Origin: Pardosa pseudoannulata
Lineage: Eukaryota > Arthropoda > Arachnida > Araneae > Lycosidae
DNA: 64,000 bases
Direction: 5' to 3'
Assembly: GCA_032207245.1 (NCBI GenBank)
Contig: CM063506.1
Coordinates: 19,830,075 to 19,894,074 of the forward strand
The translations under genes and the position numbers were made by a program. The notes under the pieces were generated by a model. The model did no database searches and was not told the origin of the DNA. It saw only the letters and a program-made list of their open reading frames with translations. This document shows positions 11,214 to 22,315 of this stretch, piece by piece. Numbering within the stretch: position 1 is the stretch's first letter; the number at the start of each line of letters is the position of its first letter.

Positions 11214-11323
11214 AGCCGTATCAACGAAAACGAAAGTGATCTAGTATCGACGTAAACCTGTGTGTAGTGTTATTTACGGATATTTTATTAGAGGACTTCC
11301 TTAAGGGGTGAGTAAATTTTAAA

Positions 11324-12599
11324 ATGTCTGTTTTAAACAAAATTAAGAAATCAGAACTAATGTGTGTCGCGCAAGAATTAGAATTAAATCCTCCATCAGG
11401 AGGAACAGTGTTAGGTTTAAAACAGCTTATTGAAGAGAGTGAGATATTTAAAAATGATATCGAGTTTGTAAAACAAATAATTAATCAAGTGCTAGAAGAA
11501 AAAGAGGAAAATATAGCCAAAATTGAACGCGAAAAAGCAGAAAATATAGCCAAAATTGAACGCGAAAAAGCAGAAAATGAGGCAAAAATTGAGTTAGAAA
11601 AACTTAAACTCGCACAGTTAGAAAAAGAGTTAGAAATTGCAAATATTAAATCGAAATTCTCAACACCCCAAATTGAAAACAAAAGTAGTGAAGAAACTTT
11701 GACCATTAACTTAGAAAGTTTAGTAAAATCTATTCGAACACTTACAATTTCGGTTCCATCTCATGCGGAATCTTTCAATTTGTTTTTTACTTCACTCGAA
11801 AAAACGTTCAAATCTAAGAATGTCCCTGAAGAACTAAAATCTGAAATTTTACTAAATCTTCTTGGGGAAAAGGCGAAAAATTTAATGGTTTATATTAGCC
11901 AAGACTTGTGTAATTATGAAAAACTAAAAGAAAGAGTATTAAAAGAATATCAGCCAACCCCGCAACAATGTTTCCATCAGTTTAAAAAAGCGCAAAAAAA
12001 AAACAAATGAATCATATGTACAGTTCGCGTTAAGATTGTCAGCCAATTTTAATTATTACTGTCAGTTAAGAAAAGTTAATGATTTCAATTCATTATGCGA
12101 ATTGATTGTCTCAGATAAAATTTCAGATTCGTTAGAGAGTGAATTAAAAACTCACATCACTGTAAAATCAGAAGAAACGTTTTTCACACCGGAAGAACTA
12201 GGTAGACAATGCGATACAAAGAGCAAAACGAAAAATGATCAAATGGGAAACTATCTAAAAAATCGAAACAATATTTGTTCTCCTAAAACTGTAACTAATT
12301 CCCTTGTTTCAACTAGAGGTGATAAAAAACTATACAAATGTATTATGTGTGTTAATGAATCGCAACATTTGTGCAATAATTTTAAAAAATTATCCATAAA
12401 TGAAAGATTAGAAGAAACTGTGAAAAAACATAATTTGTGTTATAAGTGTTTATCAAAAGGCTGTCATATAAAGATTTGCAAATCACGAGATTGCTCAATA
12501 TGCTTTAAACCGTATTCGTCCTTGATTCATTTCGCTCGGAATCCAGACACTAGAAACAAACAATTCCTACGCGAATGGCGCCGGCCAACAGGGGCCTGA
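11324..12599 (+). pseudogene. BEL/Pao Gag, frameshifted
   Basis: ATG at 11324 opens a 228-residue frame. It has an N-terminal SAP-like segment (KSELMCVAQELELNPP), a Lys/Glu-rich coiled coil with three near-identical AKIEREKAEN-type units (about residues 64-90) and a capsid-like region (FNLFFTSLEKTFKSKNVPEELKSEILLNLL). A run of A at 11992-12003 shifts the frame; the protein resumes at about 12,010 in another frame and runs to 12599. There a zinc-knuckle region reads CYKCLSKGCHIKICKSRDCSICFKPYSSLIHF-like, as in BEL/Pao nucleocapsids. The frame then ends in TGA before the protease. This part lies before 12,993 and has no second copy here to compare with. Confidence 0.85.
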
Positions 12600-12685
12600 A
12601 AATCCGTTGATTTATAATGACAGCCGTGAGTCATTAAACCCTTGTGCTCCAGAGTTTGCTGAAGTTTCAAATGTAGCATTGTTTT

Positions 12686-13330
12686 GTGAAAATGACTTTA
12701 CTGTCGACTGGTATTGTTTACATTAGAGGCGAAAATGGGGGTAAAACTGCAGTGCGGGCAATATTTGATTCAGGAAGTGAATCGAATTTCATTTCTAAAC
12801 GGTGTTCGGATATTTTAAATTTAAAGCGAGAAAAAACGGATGTTATAGTTTCTGGAATTAATGGGCTAGACATGTCTATCAAATCATATATTTCTGCATG
12901 TGTTCATAATTCAGATAGTAGCTATGTTAGAAAAATGAACTTTTTGGTGATTTCGAAAATAACTACAGATTTGACACCTTATAAGAAAATGGATATTCGT
13001 GATTTAGATTTAAGCAACGTTAAATTTGGCTGACAAGAACTTTAATATTCCCCAAAAAACTGATATTTTGATAGGTTTGGTTTGGAGCACTACGGTCTAC
13101 TGTTTTGAACACAAGGGCTAATGAGACCGGGACCTACAGTTTAAAGCCGATTTCGAACGGCTACAAACATCCATGCCAGCAGCGGGACTCGAACCCGCGA
13201 ATTCCGGATCCGAAGAGCAAGACATTTTGATAGGAGCGGCGAGTTTTTATGACATATTGAGACCCGGTCAAATTCGTGTTAGTAATTCAGATCTAATATT
13301 ACAAAATACTGTTTTCGGTTTTGTCGCGTT
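12686..13330 (+). pseudogene. BEL/Pao aspartic protease (DUF1758-like), split by SINE
   Basis: The segment TAVRAIFDSGSESNFIS (about 12,745-12,795) carries the retroviral-type catalytic DSG with its hydrophobic lead-in. The frame stops at 13033, and the domain then resumes after the SINE as DILIGAASFYDILRPGQIRVSNSDLILQNTVFGF (13,221-13,320). The DILIG motif occurs on both sides of the SINE because it lies in the target duplication. After VFGF the sequence jumps to the region just before integrase, with no reverse transcriptase. The frame break and the SINE inactivate the enzyme. Confidence 0.85.
13075..13220 (-). mobile_element. tRNA-derived SINE in BEL protease, copy 1
   Basis: The minus strand carries a perfect pol III B box GGTTCGAGTCC (plus 13185-13195) in a TΨC-like arm GCGGGTTCGAGTCCCGC. 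The 3' tail is CCAAACC-type (plus GTTTGGTTTGG at 13075). Flanking direct repeats are GATATTTTGATAG (13062-13074) and GACATTTTGATAG (13221-13233), one mismatch. No A box is seen, so the 5' end is probably truncated. A related copy lies at 36,231-36,383. Confidence 0.85.
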
Positions 13331-14806
13331 AATTAACCATAGCAATGTATATAATAAGATATTTTATGTTTTAGCTTACATTTTAAGATTCGTAGGCAAC
13401 TGTAAGTCGAAAGTAAAAGTGAGTGGTCCCCTACTGCCGTCCGAAAAAGATGATGCAGAAATTTTGCTCCTAAAAGCCTTTCAAAAGGTAGAATTTGCGT
13501 CAGATATAAACAGCTTAAAGGAGACAGGTAAAGTTGGACCACAAAGTCAGGTAAAAATTCTTTTCCCTTTCTTGGATGAAAACGGTATCATGAGAGTTGG
13601 AGGTATAATATAAAAAAGTAGTTTGTGTTATAATCAGAAGTTCCCAATACTTCTTCCTAAAAATCATAGATTGACATATTTGATCGTAGAAATGTACCAC
13701 AAAAAGTACTTACATATTGGCCCACAATCATTATTGTTCCTAGTTCGCCAGAAATTTTGGCCAATGAATGGTCGTAACATGTGTAGAAAGGTATTTCATC
13801 AGTGTGTTACATGTTTTAAGGCAAAGCCTATCACATGTGAACAAATTATGAGTCAGTTACCTAGTGAACGTGTAAATAGAGATCTTCCCTTTAATATTAC
13901 AGGGGTAGATTTTTGTGGTCATTTCTGGGTTAAATATCCAAATCAAAGGAAAGGGAGACTAAATAAAGTATACATTTGTGTCTTTGTTTGCATGGTGACC
14001 AAAGCTTGTCACCTAGAATTGGTAAACGACTTGAGTAGTGAAGCATTTATAGCTTCATTAAAAAGATTTTTCAGTAGGCGGGGCAAGAGTGCTCATATTT
14101 TTTCAGACAATGCTAAAAATTTCATAGGTGCCAATTTAGAATTAAAAAGATTATGTGATATTGTTAGTAGTCTTGATCAGAAGTTGAGTAAGTTTTTGTG
14201 TTGTGAAGGAGTTGATTGGTCATATATCCCTCCAAGATCACCTCATCATGGTGGTCTCTGGGAAGCTTGCGTGAAATCAGTCAAATTCCACCTTAAGCGT
14301 TTAATGGAATGTTTAAAATTCACTTATGAAGAATTCCTCACCGCCATTAATCAAATTGAGGGAATTCTTAACTTGCGTCCTCTGTATCCTATGTCCGAGG
14401 AGGTTGAGGACTTTGACGCCAGGCCACTTCCTAGTTGGCCGACCTATCACTGCTATACCTGAGCCTAAAATTGTCGAAGTACCCGACAATAGACTAAAAT
14501 CTTGACAAAAAATGACTAAATTAGTTCAAAGTTTTTGGAAAAATTGGTCAGATAATTATTTCAGCTCATTGCAACAGCGAAATAAATGGTATTTTGAAAA
14601 GAACAACATAAAAATTGGTGACATGGTTATTTTGAAAGAAGATAACCTGCCTGTATGTAGCTGGCTCTTAGGCCGTATAATTGATATTCATTCACAAAGG
14701 AAAGGACAACAGGGTCCGTGTCGTGTCAATAAAAACTACAAAAGGTAATTATAAAAGAAGCATAAATTCAATATGTATTTTACCTATCTTAGACAATTGT
14801 CAGTAA
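13234..14806 (+). pseudogene. BEL/Pao Pol C-terminal part: integrase, copy 1
   Basis: Starts in YILRFVGNCK...SGPLLPSE, typical of the region just upstream of BEL integrase. The zinc-binding part is YHKKYLHIGPQSLLFLVRQKFW...CRKVFHQCVTC (H2C2). The core has Asp in GVDFCGHF, Asp in IFSDNAKNF and Glu in HHGGLWEACVK. The C-terminal part includes NKWYFEKNN..GDMVILKEDNLPVCSW. Copy-specific lesions are TAA at 13611-13613, a frameshift near 14,411 (one TTTG unit fewer than copy 2), TGA in place of the tryptophan codon near 14,503, and a 4-bp insertion near 14,690. The expected end is TAA at 14804. Confidence 0.92.
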
Positions 14807-14818
14807 TTAAGAAGAATT

Positions 14819-15244
14819 TGTTTGTGTATTAATTTTATTGTTTAACCTAATTTGTGCATTTGCAAAAAAATTTTTATTGTTTTCAAATTGTGAACCCTTT
14901 TTATGTGTGTAGATTGTGTAAAGTGTATTCTCATTGTTTAGTTGAATGTAAACATGTCAACGCCGGGCGGAATGTTCAAGCCTATATAGAAAAAGCTCCA
15001 CCTTGTGTTGTGCTGGCGATGTGCAGCTCTGCTGGGCTTGGTGTGTGCCTTCCCAGGGGAGAAGAGTGGAAGCGTTGTGGATTCTGATGCTGCGCGTGTT
15101 TTGTGAGCTTGGCTCTCAGAGCCAATAAATATGGTTGTTACAGTCCATTCCGAGTTTTTTGTGTGTATCAGTGAAACTGAACTACCGTGGACACCGGAGT
15201 GACTTGTGTCAGTTTTTTTTAACCCAGTGTGCAAAAATTCCTCA
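14819..15244 (+). repeat. 3' LTR of BEL element, copy 1
   Basis: Begins TGTTTGTGTATT directly after a purine-rich AATTAAGAAGAATT and ends ...AAAATTCCTCA, so it is bounded by TG and CA. About 426 bp. Contains CCTATATAGA (TATA-like, near 14981) and AATAAATATGG. The last 257 bp match the 5' LTR. Confidence 0.85.
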
Positions 15245-15504
15245 ACATATTTGGAAAAAATTTTATTCAGTTGTATAATAACATACTATCAATATCTATA
15301 GCTCATCTAATTTCGCATTTTATTGAATGACCGTGATGAGCAATAATGAAATAAAGTAAATAGACGAAGTTGGTGTGATCACTGCCACCTGTACGTCTTA
15401 TTCGTGACTTCACAACTGAAAGCTATCTAACTTGGAAAAATTGTGCCGGTTTTAAGCCTGACTATATGAAATAGAATGTAATATGAAATAGAATGACTAT
15501 AATA

Positions 15505-15990
15505 ACATCTAGTTGTGCACCTTTCCTTTTGAATGCAATCTGCGCTCTATGTAACAAAACTTTTCAATATAACGGGCATAAGACTTAGCTAAAATATTAT
15601 TAGCTGTTGGAAGTTCAAAATCTTGTAGATCAGATTATCACAGAATCTCCCCTTTCGATTGCAATCTGCACTCTGTATGAAGAAAAATTTCAGTTTAATA
15701 TATATTAACGTTGTGAGGAATAACTGAAAAACCATTAGTCGTAAATTGTTGAAATTTAGTGTTTAGATTTACTAAAATTTCTAGTTGTTTACGGTCTCGT
15801 ATAAATACAAGCTATACATTTTATAAAGAAAAATTTATAAATAACTTATATTAACGCTGTGTGCATAATTCAAAAACAATTAGCCGAAAATATAGATATT
15901 TTGTGTTAAGAACTATTATAATATCTAGCTGCAATCTGCACTCATTATAACGAAAAATCTTAATATAACGGTTATTATCGGTACTATCAT
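15505..15990 (+). repeat. degenerate tandem repeat, units about 120-150 bp
   Basis: The motif GCAATCTGC(A/G)CTC recurs at 15535, 15661 and 15931, with a diverged CAAGCTATACATTTTAT at about 15,808. Each is followed by AAGAAAAATTT-like and TTAATATATATTAACG-like stretches. A (T)CTAGTTG-type block precedes several units. About four units, strongly diverged; the partner is at about 41,616-42,100. Confidence 0.65.
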
Positions 15991-16388
15991 CAATGACAAT
16001 ACCACTCGAAGATATTGGCGAATTCATATCCATTTGTAACAATACTTTTTTTAAAAAAAATTTCGTTTTTAGCAAACGGATATAAGAGTCTATTAATTAT
16101 GAGGAATAATTTTGAACTTTTATTGTTTTTACTGCCCGGTAAGGAGTAAAAGGAGTATTCTAATTGCGAATTAAAGAATCTGTGGTCACTTTAGAATAAT
16201 TTAAATTAATTTGAACAATATTATTTTTTACACTGAGTATATTAAAACCTTAAGAAATTGAAAGTTTTTAATTACCCTATAAGGCATAAAACATTGATCC
16301 AAAGGTTGGATAGAAAGAGTCATTTGCAGCATGTTTGAAATTTATCGTGATTGGGAATTTACCATTTTGTTCATGGTAAATTATTCTT
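15991..16388. other. unassigned AT-rich sequence
   Basis: Spacer between the degenerate tandem repeat and the LINE target duplication. No feature recognised. Confidence 0.5.
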
Positions 16389-16776
16389 TATTATTCTTCT
16401 TGGTTGGTTGGTTGGTTGTTTGAAATTTAGTGGCGCTAATTCCTCTTGGGACAAACTGCGCCAAACGTGACGAAAAGCAGAAAACAACAACACAATTTAA
16501 AAAAACAATTTTAATAAAACCATTTGAAACTAAAAAAATAGGTAGAAAATTTACAAAGACACAAAATTAATACGAAAATTAGTAAAGTTTGATTAAAAAA
16601 TGAAAGATTAAAATGTAAAAGAGAAACTAAAATATTGAACGTACAGCACAAAAAAGAAAAATTAAGAATTAAAAGATTCAAATTTATTAAAATATTAGAG
16701 ATTAAAATCAAGAATTAAAAGATTAAGAATTCAATATTATAAAATTAAACATGAAAAGTTAGAAAACAAAAACAAA

Positions 16777-19700
16777 TCAGATTTCAAAATACAAGCCAGT
16801 ACAGCGAAGAAAAGGAAATAAGCCTGGATGCGGCATTTTCCCAATGATTGAATTAAGATTAGGTGACGAATTTCCAAAGAATTTTATGTGCAGAGATTTA
16901 AAATATATACAAGAAGTTAAGATATGTGCGACTGTATAAGTAGTCTTACAATACGCACACTGTGGAGGTGCCTCACCATGCAAGAGATGTGCATGGGTGA
17001 GTCTGCAGTGACCCACCCGAAGACGAGTGATAATCACGTCCTGTCTTCTAGAAGGTAGTTGAGGCCACTTGGAAATGATTTCTTTTACATCTCGCAATTT
17101 ATTTGATACTGTGTCAACCCAAGAATTCTGCCATTTAGAGTGAGCTAAATCTTTGGTGTAAATTTTCAAGTCAGGATAAGGAAGGCCAGTGTCAAGATAG
17201 TTTTCTACAGATTTGGCAGCTATATCCACAAGTTCATTTCCTTTGATGCCGACATGAGAGGGAACCCAGCTAAAAACTAACGAGATTCCTGTGAATTTAA
17301 GATTGGTTATTAAACTGAGAATTTTTAAAATAATAGGGTTATTACAATTAGGAGAGATTAATGAATTTAAAACACTTTGAGGGTCAGTATAGATAATGAA
17401 ATTTTACTATTGTGGTGTGTCATTTCCTCTAAAGCCTTCAAGATAGCAAAGGCTTCAGCAGAAAAAATGGAGAGTTTAGAATGTAGTCTATAGCTATTGA
17501 TCTTTTCTTCGATACTGTATGCACAGCTAACAAAGTTTGTGGATTTGGAGCCATTGGTAAAAACAGGAGTGTAAGTTACAAAGTATTGTTTGTGATCTTG
17601 AAATATTTGTTGATATATGTTATTAGCAGTGGAACTTTTTTCAAATGATTTAAAAGGGTTAATAATAGTGAAATTAGGAGTGTACCAAGGATGAATTCTA
17701 ATATCTGTAGGAATAGTATCAATATTGTCAAAGTTAAGATCTCTAAAAATTCCTTTTATCCTTCCCAGAAAAGGCAGAACACAAGAAGGTCTAGCATCAT
17801 AGAGCCGTGAGAGGTAAGGATTGAGAGTATGCTGATGAATGGGATGATTAACATATGCTGTTCTGAAGTAGTACTGTAGACACAGCACCTGACGACGTAA
17901 CTCCAGAGGAACCTCACAGCATTCAACATAGAGACTTTCTATAGGAGATGTTCTGAAAGCCCCTGAGCATAATCTGAGAGCAGAATGGTGAATGGTATTC
18001 AACTTTTTCAGAACAGAAACACGGGCTGACCCATATACAGGACATCCGTAGTCCAGTTTTGAGCGGATGAGAGCATCTTAATTAGGGAAGCCCGATCAGC
18101 TCCCCAGTAGGTCTTCGAAAGCACTTTAAGAATGTTGAGCTTCCTTTCGCAATTCTTCCGCAAGTTTGTGATATGAGGTGCAAAAGTTAGCTTTTTGTCG
18201 AAAATTACACCGAGAAAGTTCACCTCATTCACAATGGTGATCTTATTACCAAGAAACTGGATTTCAGGGTCGGGGTGCAGACTTCTTTTTTTTACAAAAA
18301 TGCACACAGGATGTCTTTAAACTAGAAAAGCTGAAACCATTCTCGTTCGCCCACTGACTGATCTTGTTAACTGCAGTCTGGAGTTGTCTATTTATATATC
18401 TCATATCAGCTCCATCACATGAGATGTGGAGGTCGTCAACATATAAACTCCCCTTTACGGAGGGTGGTATCTCATTGAGAATCCCATTAATTGCTACGAT
18501 AAATAAAGTAACACTCAAAACTCTTCCCTGAGGAACCCCTTCTTCTTGAGTAAATGTGCGAGATAAGTGATTTCCTATACGAACTTTGAAAGTCCTTAAT
18601 GCTAAGAAATTTTGTATGAATATAGGCATATTTCCACACAGCTCTAAATCATAAAGCTTCTGTAAAATTCCATGACGCCAAGTGTGGTCATATGCTTTTT
18701 CGATATCGAAGAAAACATAAACCAGTTTATTTCGTTTAACGAAAACATTCCGGATTCTGGTTTCCAGGTCAGTCATGTTGTCTAGCGTGACCCTTCCACG
18801 ACGGAAACCACTCTGAAAATTAGATAGGCACTTATTTTCTTCTAAATAATACACAAGACGAACATTTATCATTTTTTCAAATATTTTGCATAGACAGTTC
18901 GTCAAAGCAATTGGACGGTAACTGAGAGGATTCGTGGGATCTTTATCAGGTTTTAGAAAGGGGATTACAATAGCCTCCCTCCAAGAAGAAGGAAAGCTAT
19001 GTTCTTTCCAGATCCTATTGTAAAGTGTTAATAGATTGAACAATGAATTTGTGGAAAGATGTTTTACCATTTCGTAAGAGATGTTGTCAGGACCAGCAGA
19101 AGTTTTATGGGTATTATGTAGAGCTGTATTTAATTCATAGATGGTAAAATCGCTATTGTAAGCAAAGTTTTCTTTAGTTTTAAAATTTATGGTTTTTTTC
19201 TCAGCAAGGCTTTTGAGTTTCATAAAAAAGGGTGAGTTATTTGAGGATGAAGAGGTTTCAGCTAGTGATGAGGCTATTGTGTTGGCAATATCAGCAGGAG
19301 AAGATATTAAGTTGTTATTATAATTTAAAATGTGAATTTGGTTGTTTGGGTAAACGCCACAACAACGCTTAACTTTTGACCATAAATCTTTGCTGGAAAT
19401 AGATGAAGAAATACTGCTAATATAGTTAACCTACGAATCTCTCTGGCTACGTCTTAAAGTACGACGGAAAATGCTTTTGCACTTTTTATAGGTAATGAAG
19501 TTTTCAGTGGTCGGATAACGTTTGAACACTGAAAACGCTTTTTTTTTCTCCTTGTAAGTCAGTCTACAGTCTTCGTTCCACCACGGCTTTGTTTGCTTAT
19601 GACAGGAAGATTTTGGAATAGAAGCGTCGGATGCAGAAATTATTGTATTAGAAATTTCATTAACTGCCTGGTCAATATTGTTATTTTCTACCATGTCTTG

Positions 19701-20419
19701 AGAGATATTAGCCAGGGTGCGAAATTTGTTCCAATCAGCGGAACCAAGAATGTAACGCGGCAACCGCTGACTGTCATGGGAGCCAATATTATGCGTTAAG
19801 ATGATAGGAAAGTGGTCACTATTGTATAGGTAAGAATCTACATTGAATTTCCAAAAAGGAAATACTTCAGGACTACAAAGGGCCAAATCTAATGAGTGAA
19901 AAGTTCTGGTGGGAGAATGGAGGTATGTTAATTCATTTTTATTGAAAATGCACAGATCATGGTCGGAAATAAGTTTTTCTATTTTACGACCCCGTTTATT
20001 AAGGCGGGGGCTGCCCCATAATGGACTGTGGCCATTTAGGTCACCTATTATAATGAAAGGAACTGGAAGTTGTCAAGACTATTCTGGTTGATATTATTAT
20101 TTGGAGGGAGATAAATATTACAAACAGTTAATAGAGAATGTATGTGAATCTGCACAGCAACAGCTTGAAGTTCAGTATTAATGTTTAAAGTGGTGGTAGG
20201 GTAGTCATGGGAAGTGAAGAGAGCAACACCACCAGAAGCCTTACCCCCTTCTACATAATCTTTTCTGATGGTACTATAACGTTTTAGTTTAGCTTGTTTA
20301 TTGCTATCGAGAAGGGTCTCTTGGAGAGCAAAGCAAATGGGATGGTATTTATTTACAAGATCTCTCATGTCAGGAACGTGACATTTAAAGCCATGACAGT
20401 TCCAAGACAGAAGGGCCAT
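16777..20419 (-). pseudogene. LINE ORF2: AP endonuclease, reverse transcriptase, RNase H, copy 1
   Basis: ATG at 20419 (MALLSWNCHGFK). The endonuclease shows WNCHG, QET, SGGVALF and NIYLPP, then continues after a frameshift near 20,060 (FIIIGDLNGHSPLWG; SDHFPI). The reverse transcriptase has SYRPIALTNCLCKIFEK, FDIEKAYD (about 18,700), GVPQGRVLS and the catalytic YVDD (about 18,430). RNase H reads VFTNGSK where its first catalytic residue should be Asp; copy 2 has VFTDGSK. Near 16,950 a CAYC..H...C finger follows. A TAG near 19,431 and a frameshift near 18,050 are shared with copy 2. Frameshifts near 18,290 (A-run) and 17,400 are specific to copy 1. Expected length is about 1,210 residues. Confidence 0.93.
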
Positions 20420-20450
20420 ATTAAAAGGCGGAGGAGAAAAGTAGGGGAAA

Positions 20451-21751
20451 TCAGGCAGGGGGATTAACCCACATGCCCTCAGAGTCCGAGTTTTCTGTTA
20501 CCATTTCTTCTTCAGATGTCAGGTACACTTTTAAGGAGTCATCTTCAACATTCGGACGGCTTTTTAAAAAGTCTTTGCTGGATAATTTATATTTTAAAGG
20601 CTTTTTAGAATTTTCTTCAGAATCATCTAAAACGCTAAAACTATTATTTTTTAATCTTTCTCTCTAAGTTTTGTTGCTGATAATTTTGTCTTAGATACTT
20701 TCTGTTTAGATGGAACACACTTTATTTTAGATTTTGATATTTTAGATATTTGGCTCTTAGGTTGTAATATGTTTTTAGGTAGGCGCTCATTGAGAGGTTT
20801 CTGTACAAAAATATTTTCAACTTGTAGTGGTTTATTTTCGGGTTTAGGAGGATTAGAACGCAGAGATTTAGGACTATTGGTGACAGGTGGCTAATTTTCA
20901 GTTTGAGTGCTAATTGATCTGCATTCTTTTACAGCTGCAGCATAAGTTACTCCAGGTCTGGGAGTGCACTCAGTGACTCGTTTTTTAGCTTCTGGATATG
21001 AAATGTTTTCTTTTATTTTGATGGCCTGAATTTCTTTCTTTTGATTCCATTTTGGGCAAGTGCGCGAATATGCAGGATGACTCTCTTTGCAATTGATGCA
21101 TTTAAAGTTAGATTTGCAGTCAATGCCGTCGTGGCCAACTTCTGAGCAACGTGGGCAGGTAATGGACCCACGACACGAAGTTTTGGAATGTCCAAAACGT
21201 TGGCATTGATAGCAGCGCAAGGGATTGGGGATGTAAGGGCGTACAGGACATCTGAGATAACCCGCAGTTATAGGAGAAGGCAAAGATGGAGAGTTAAATG
21301 TCAAGATGAGGTGCTTGGTGGAAAGCAACTTCCCATCTCGACGAATTGTAATACGGCGAACACCGCAAACATGCTGCTCTTTTAGGCTGTCTAGTATTTC
21401 CTCCTCAGAGACGTTAAACAGTTCTCCCTCCGATATCACCTCGACAAAAGTTTAAGGAGTTATGTGGTGTGACCTGTATATTAATGTCTGCAAATGTGGT
21501 GCATTTTAACAGCTTTGTTCCTTGAGTACTGTCGGCTACTTCGACTAGTAAGTCGCCAGATCTTAACTTTTTGGTGGATTTTATTTCGCCGACAGCACTT
21601 TGTATACATTTGTGTATGAGGAAAGGGGAGACAGCTGAAAAACTTCCCTCCTTCCTCAGAACTATAAAAAATCTTGCACGAGTTGTGTCAATGTTAATAT
21701 TTTGTTGCCCCTTATAACCCAAGGGGAGGGGTGGGGGGTTAGATTATCCAT
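20451..21751 (-). pseudogene. LINE ORF1 (Gag-like nucleic-acid-binding protein), copy 1
   Basis: Probable start is ATG at 21751 (MDNLTP), followed by a frameshift in a C-run, then GYKGQQNINIDTTRARFF. Three CCHC knuckles follow: CYQCQRFGHSKTSC, CPRCSEVGHDGIDC and CINCKESHPAYSRTC (about 21,080-21,215), then PKWNQKKEIQAIKI, typical of I-element ORF1 proteins. The C-terminal part (VTENSDSEGMWVNPPA) ends at a TGA at 20451-20453, 31 nt before the ORF2 ATG. Copy-1 lesions are a 2-bp deletion near 21,435, which shifts the frame, and TAG at 20891-20893 where copy 2 has AAG. The protein would bind LINE RNA. Confidence 0.9.
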
Positions 21752-22315
21752 AATAAATAGTTTGGTGTTCAGATCCCGGCCGCACCACCCACCTTGGAGC
21801 CCAACAAGGTGGTGCTAAAACGTTCCCAAAAAGGGACATAAACGACGCACCAGTGCTAACCGGGATCTATACGTGCACAGCTACCCCATAAGCAGCTTTG
21901 ATCCAGTAAAGTGCTTAGCAAGTAACCGATTGCTTGGCCCAGGCCAGTGACAAAAAGTCGTCCAACCAGCCGATTGATGCAGATGGGACCATTCTACACC
22001 TCCCGTTTGCCCGAAGCAGGGGACAAAGTAATGTGTTGGTTTCCCTCAATTACCAGGATCCCCCTTTCTGGGGACACGGATCTCCACGCAAGGCAAACAC
22101 GTGGGTGGTTACCAAATCGTGAGATGTTGTATTCAGAAAGGGACACAACATACCGCGATAAGCCCTCACCTCCGAAAAGGTAACCACAACGAGGGAGAAA
22201 AAGGAAGAGAAGAGGAAAAGGGAAAGGTAGAAAAGATCGCTGGGGTACCTCGGGATTGTGACACCCGTGTTTACCTAAAGTAGGTAAACCCCCTGAGGGG
22301 TATTATTCTTCTTGG

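Larger units (their letters stand above)
10938..15244 (+). mobile_element. BEL/Pao LTR retrotransposon, internally deleted, copy 1
   Basis: Order: partial 5' LTR (10938-11194), primer binding site (from 11197), gag, aspartic protease interrupted by a SINE, integrase, polypurine stretch AATTAAGAAGAA, 3' LTR (14819-15244). The reverse transcriptase and RNase H domains that should lie between protease and integrase are absent. LTR halves differ at about a dozen of 257 positions by eye, so the insertion is not recent. Everything from 12,993 on is repeated at 39,101. Confidence 0.92.
16404..22300 (-). mobile_element. full-length I-clade LINE with RNase H, copy 1
   Basis: A 5.9-kb non-LTR retrotransposon on the minus strand: 5' region (21,752-22,300), ORF1 with zinc knuckles, ORF2 with endonuclease, reverse transcriptase, RNase H and a terminal zinc finger, then a short 3' region ending in a (CCAA)n tail (plus GGTTGGTTGGTTGG at about 16,404). 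A perfect 15-bp direct repeat TATTATTCTTCTTGG flanks it (16389-16403 and 22301-22315), showing a complete 5' end. RNase H plus a three-knuckle ORF1 points to the I superfamily. Confidence 0.95.

Noticed and set aside
13170..13230. Possible tRNA gene (TΨC-arm-like GCGGGTTCGAGTCCCGC on the minus strand)
   Set aside because: No full cloverleaf or A box, and it sits between target duplications; it is the head of a SINE.
21934..22283. Several 60-80-residue plus-strand frames near the LINE 5' end
   Set aside because: They lie antisense in the GC-rich 5' region of the LINE and carry no domain.
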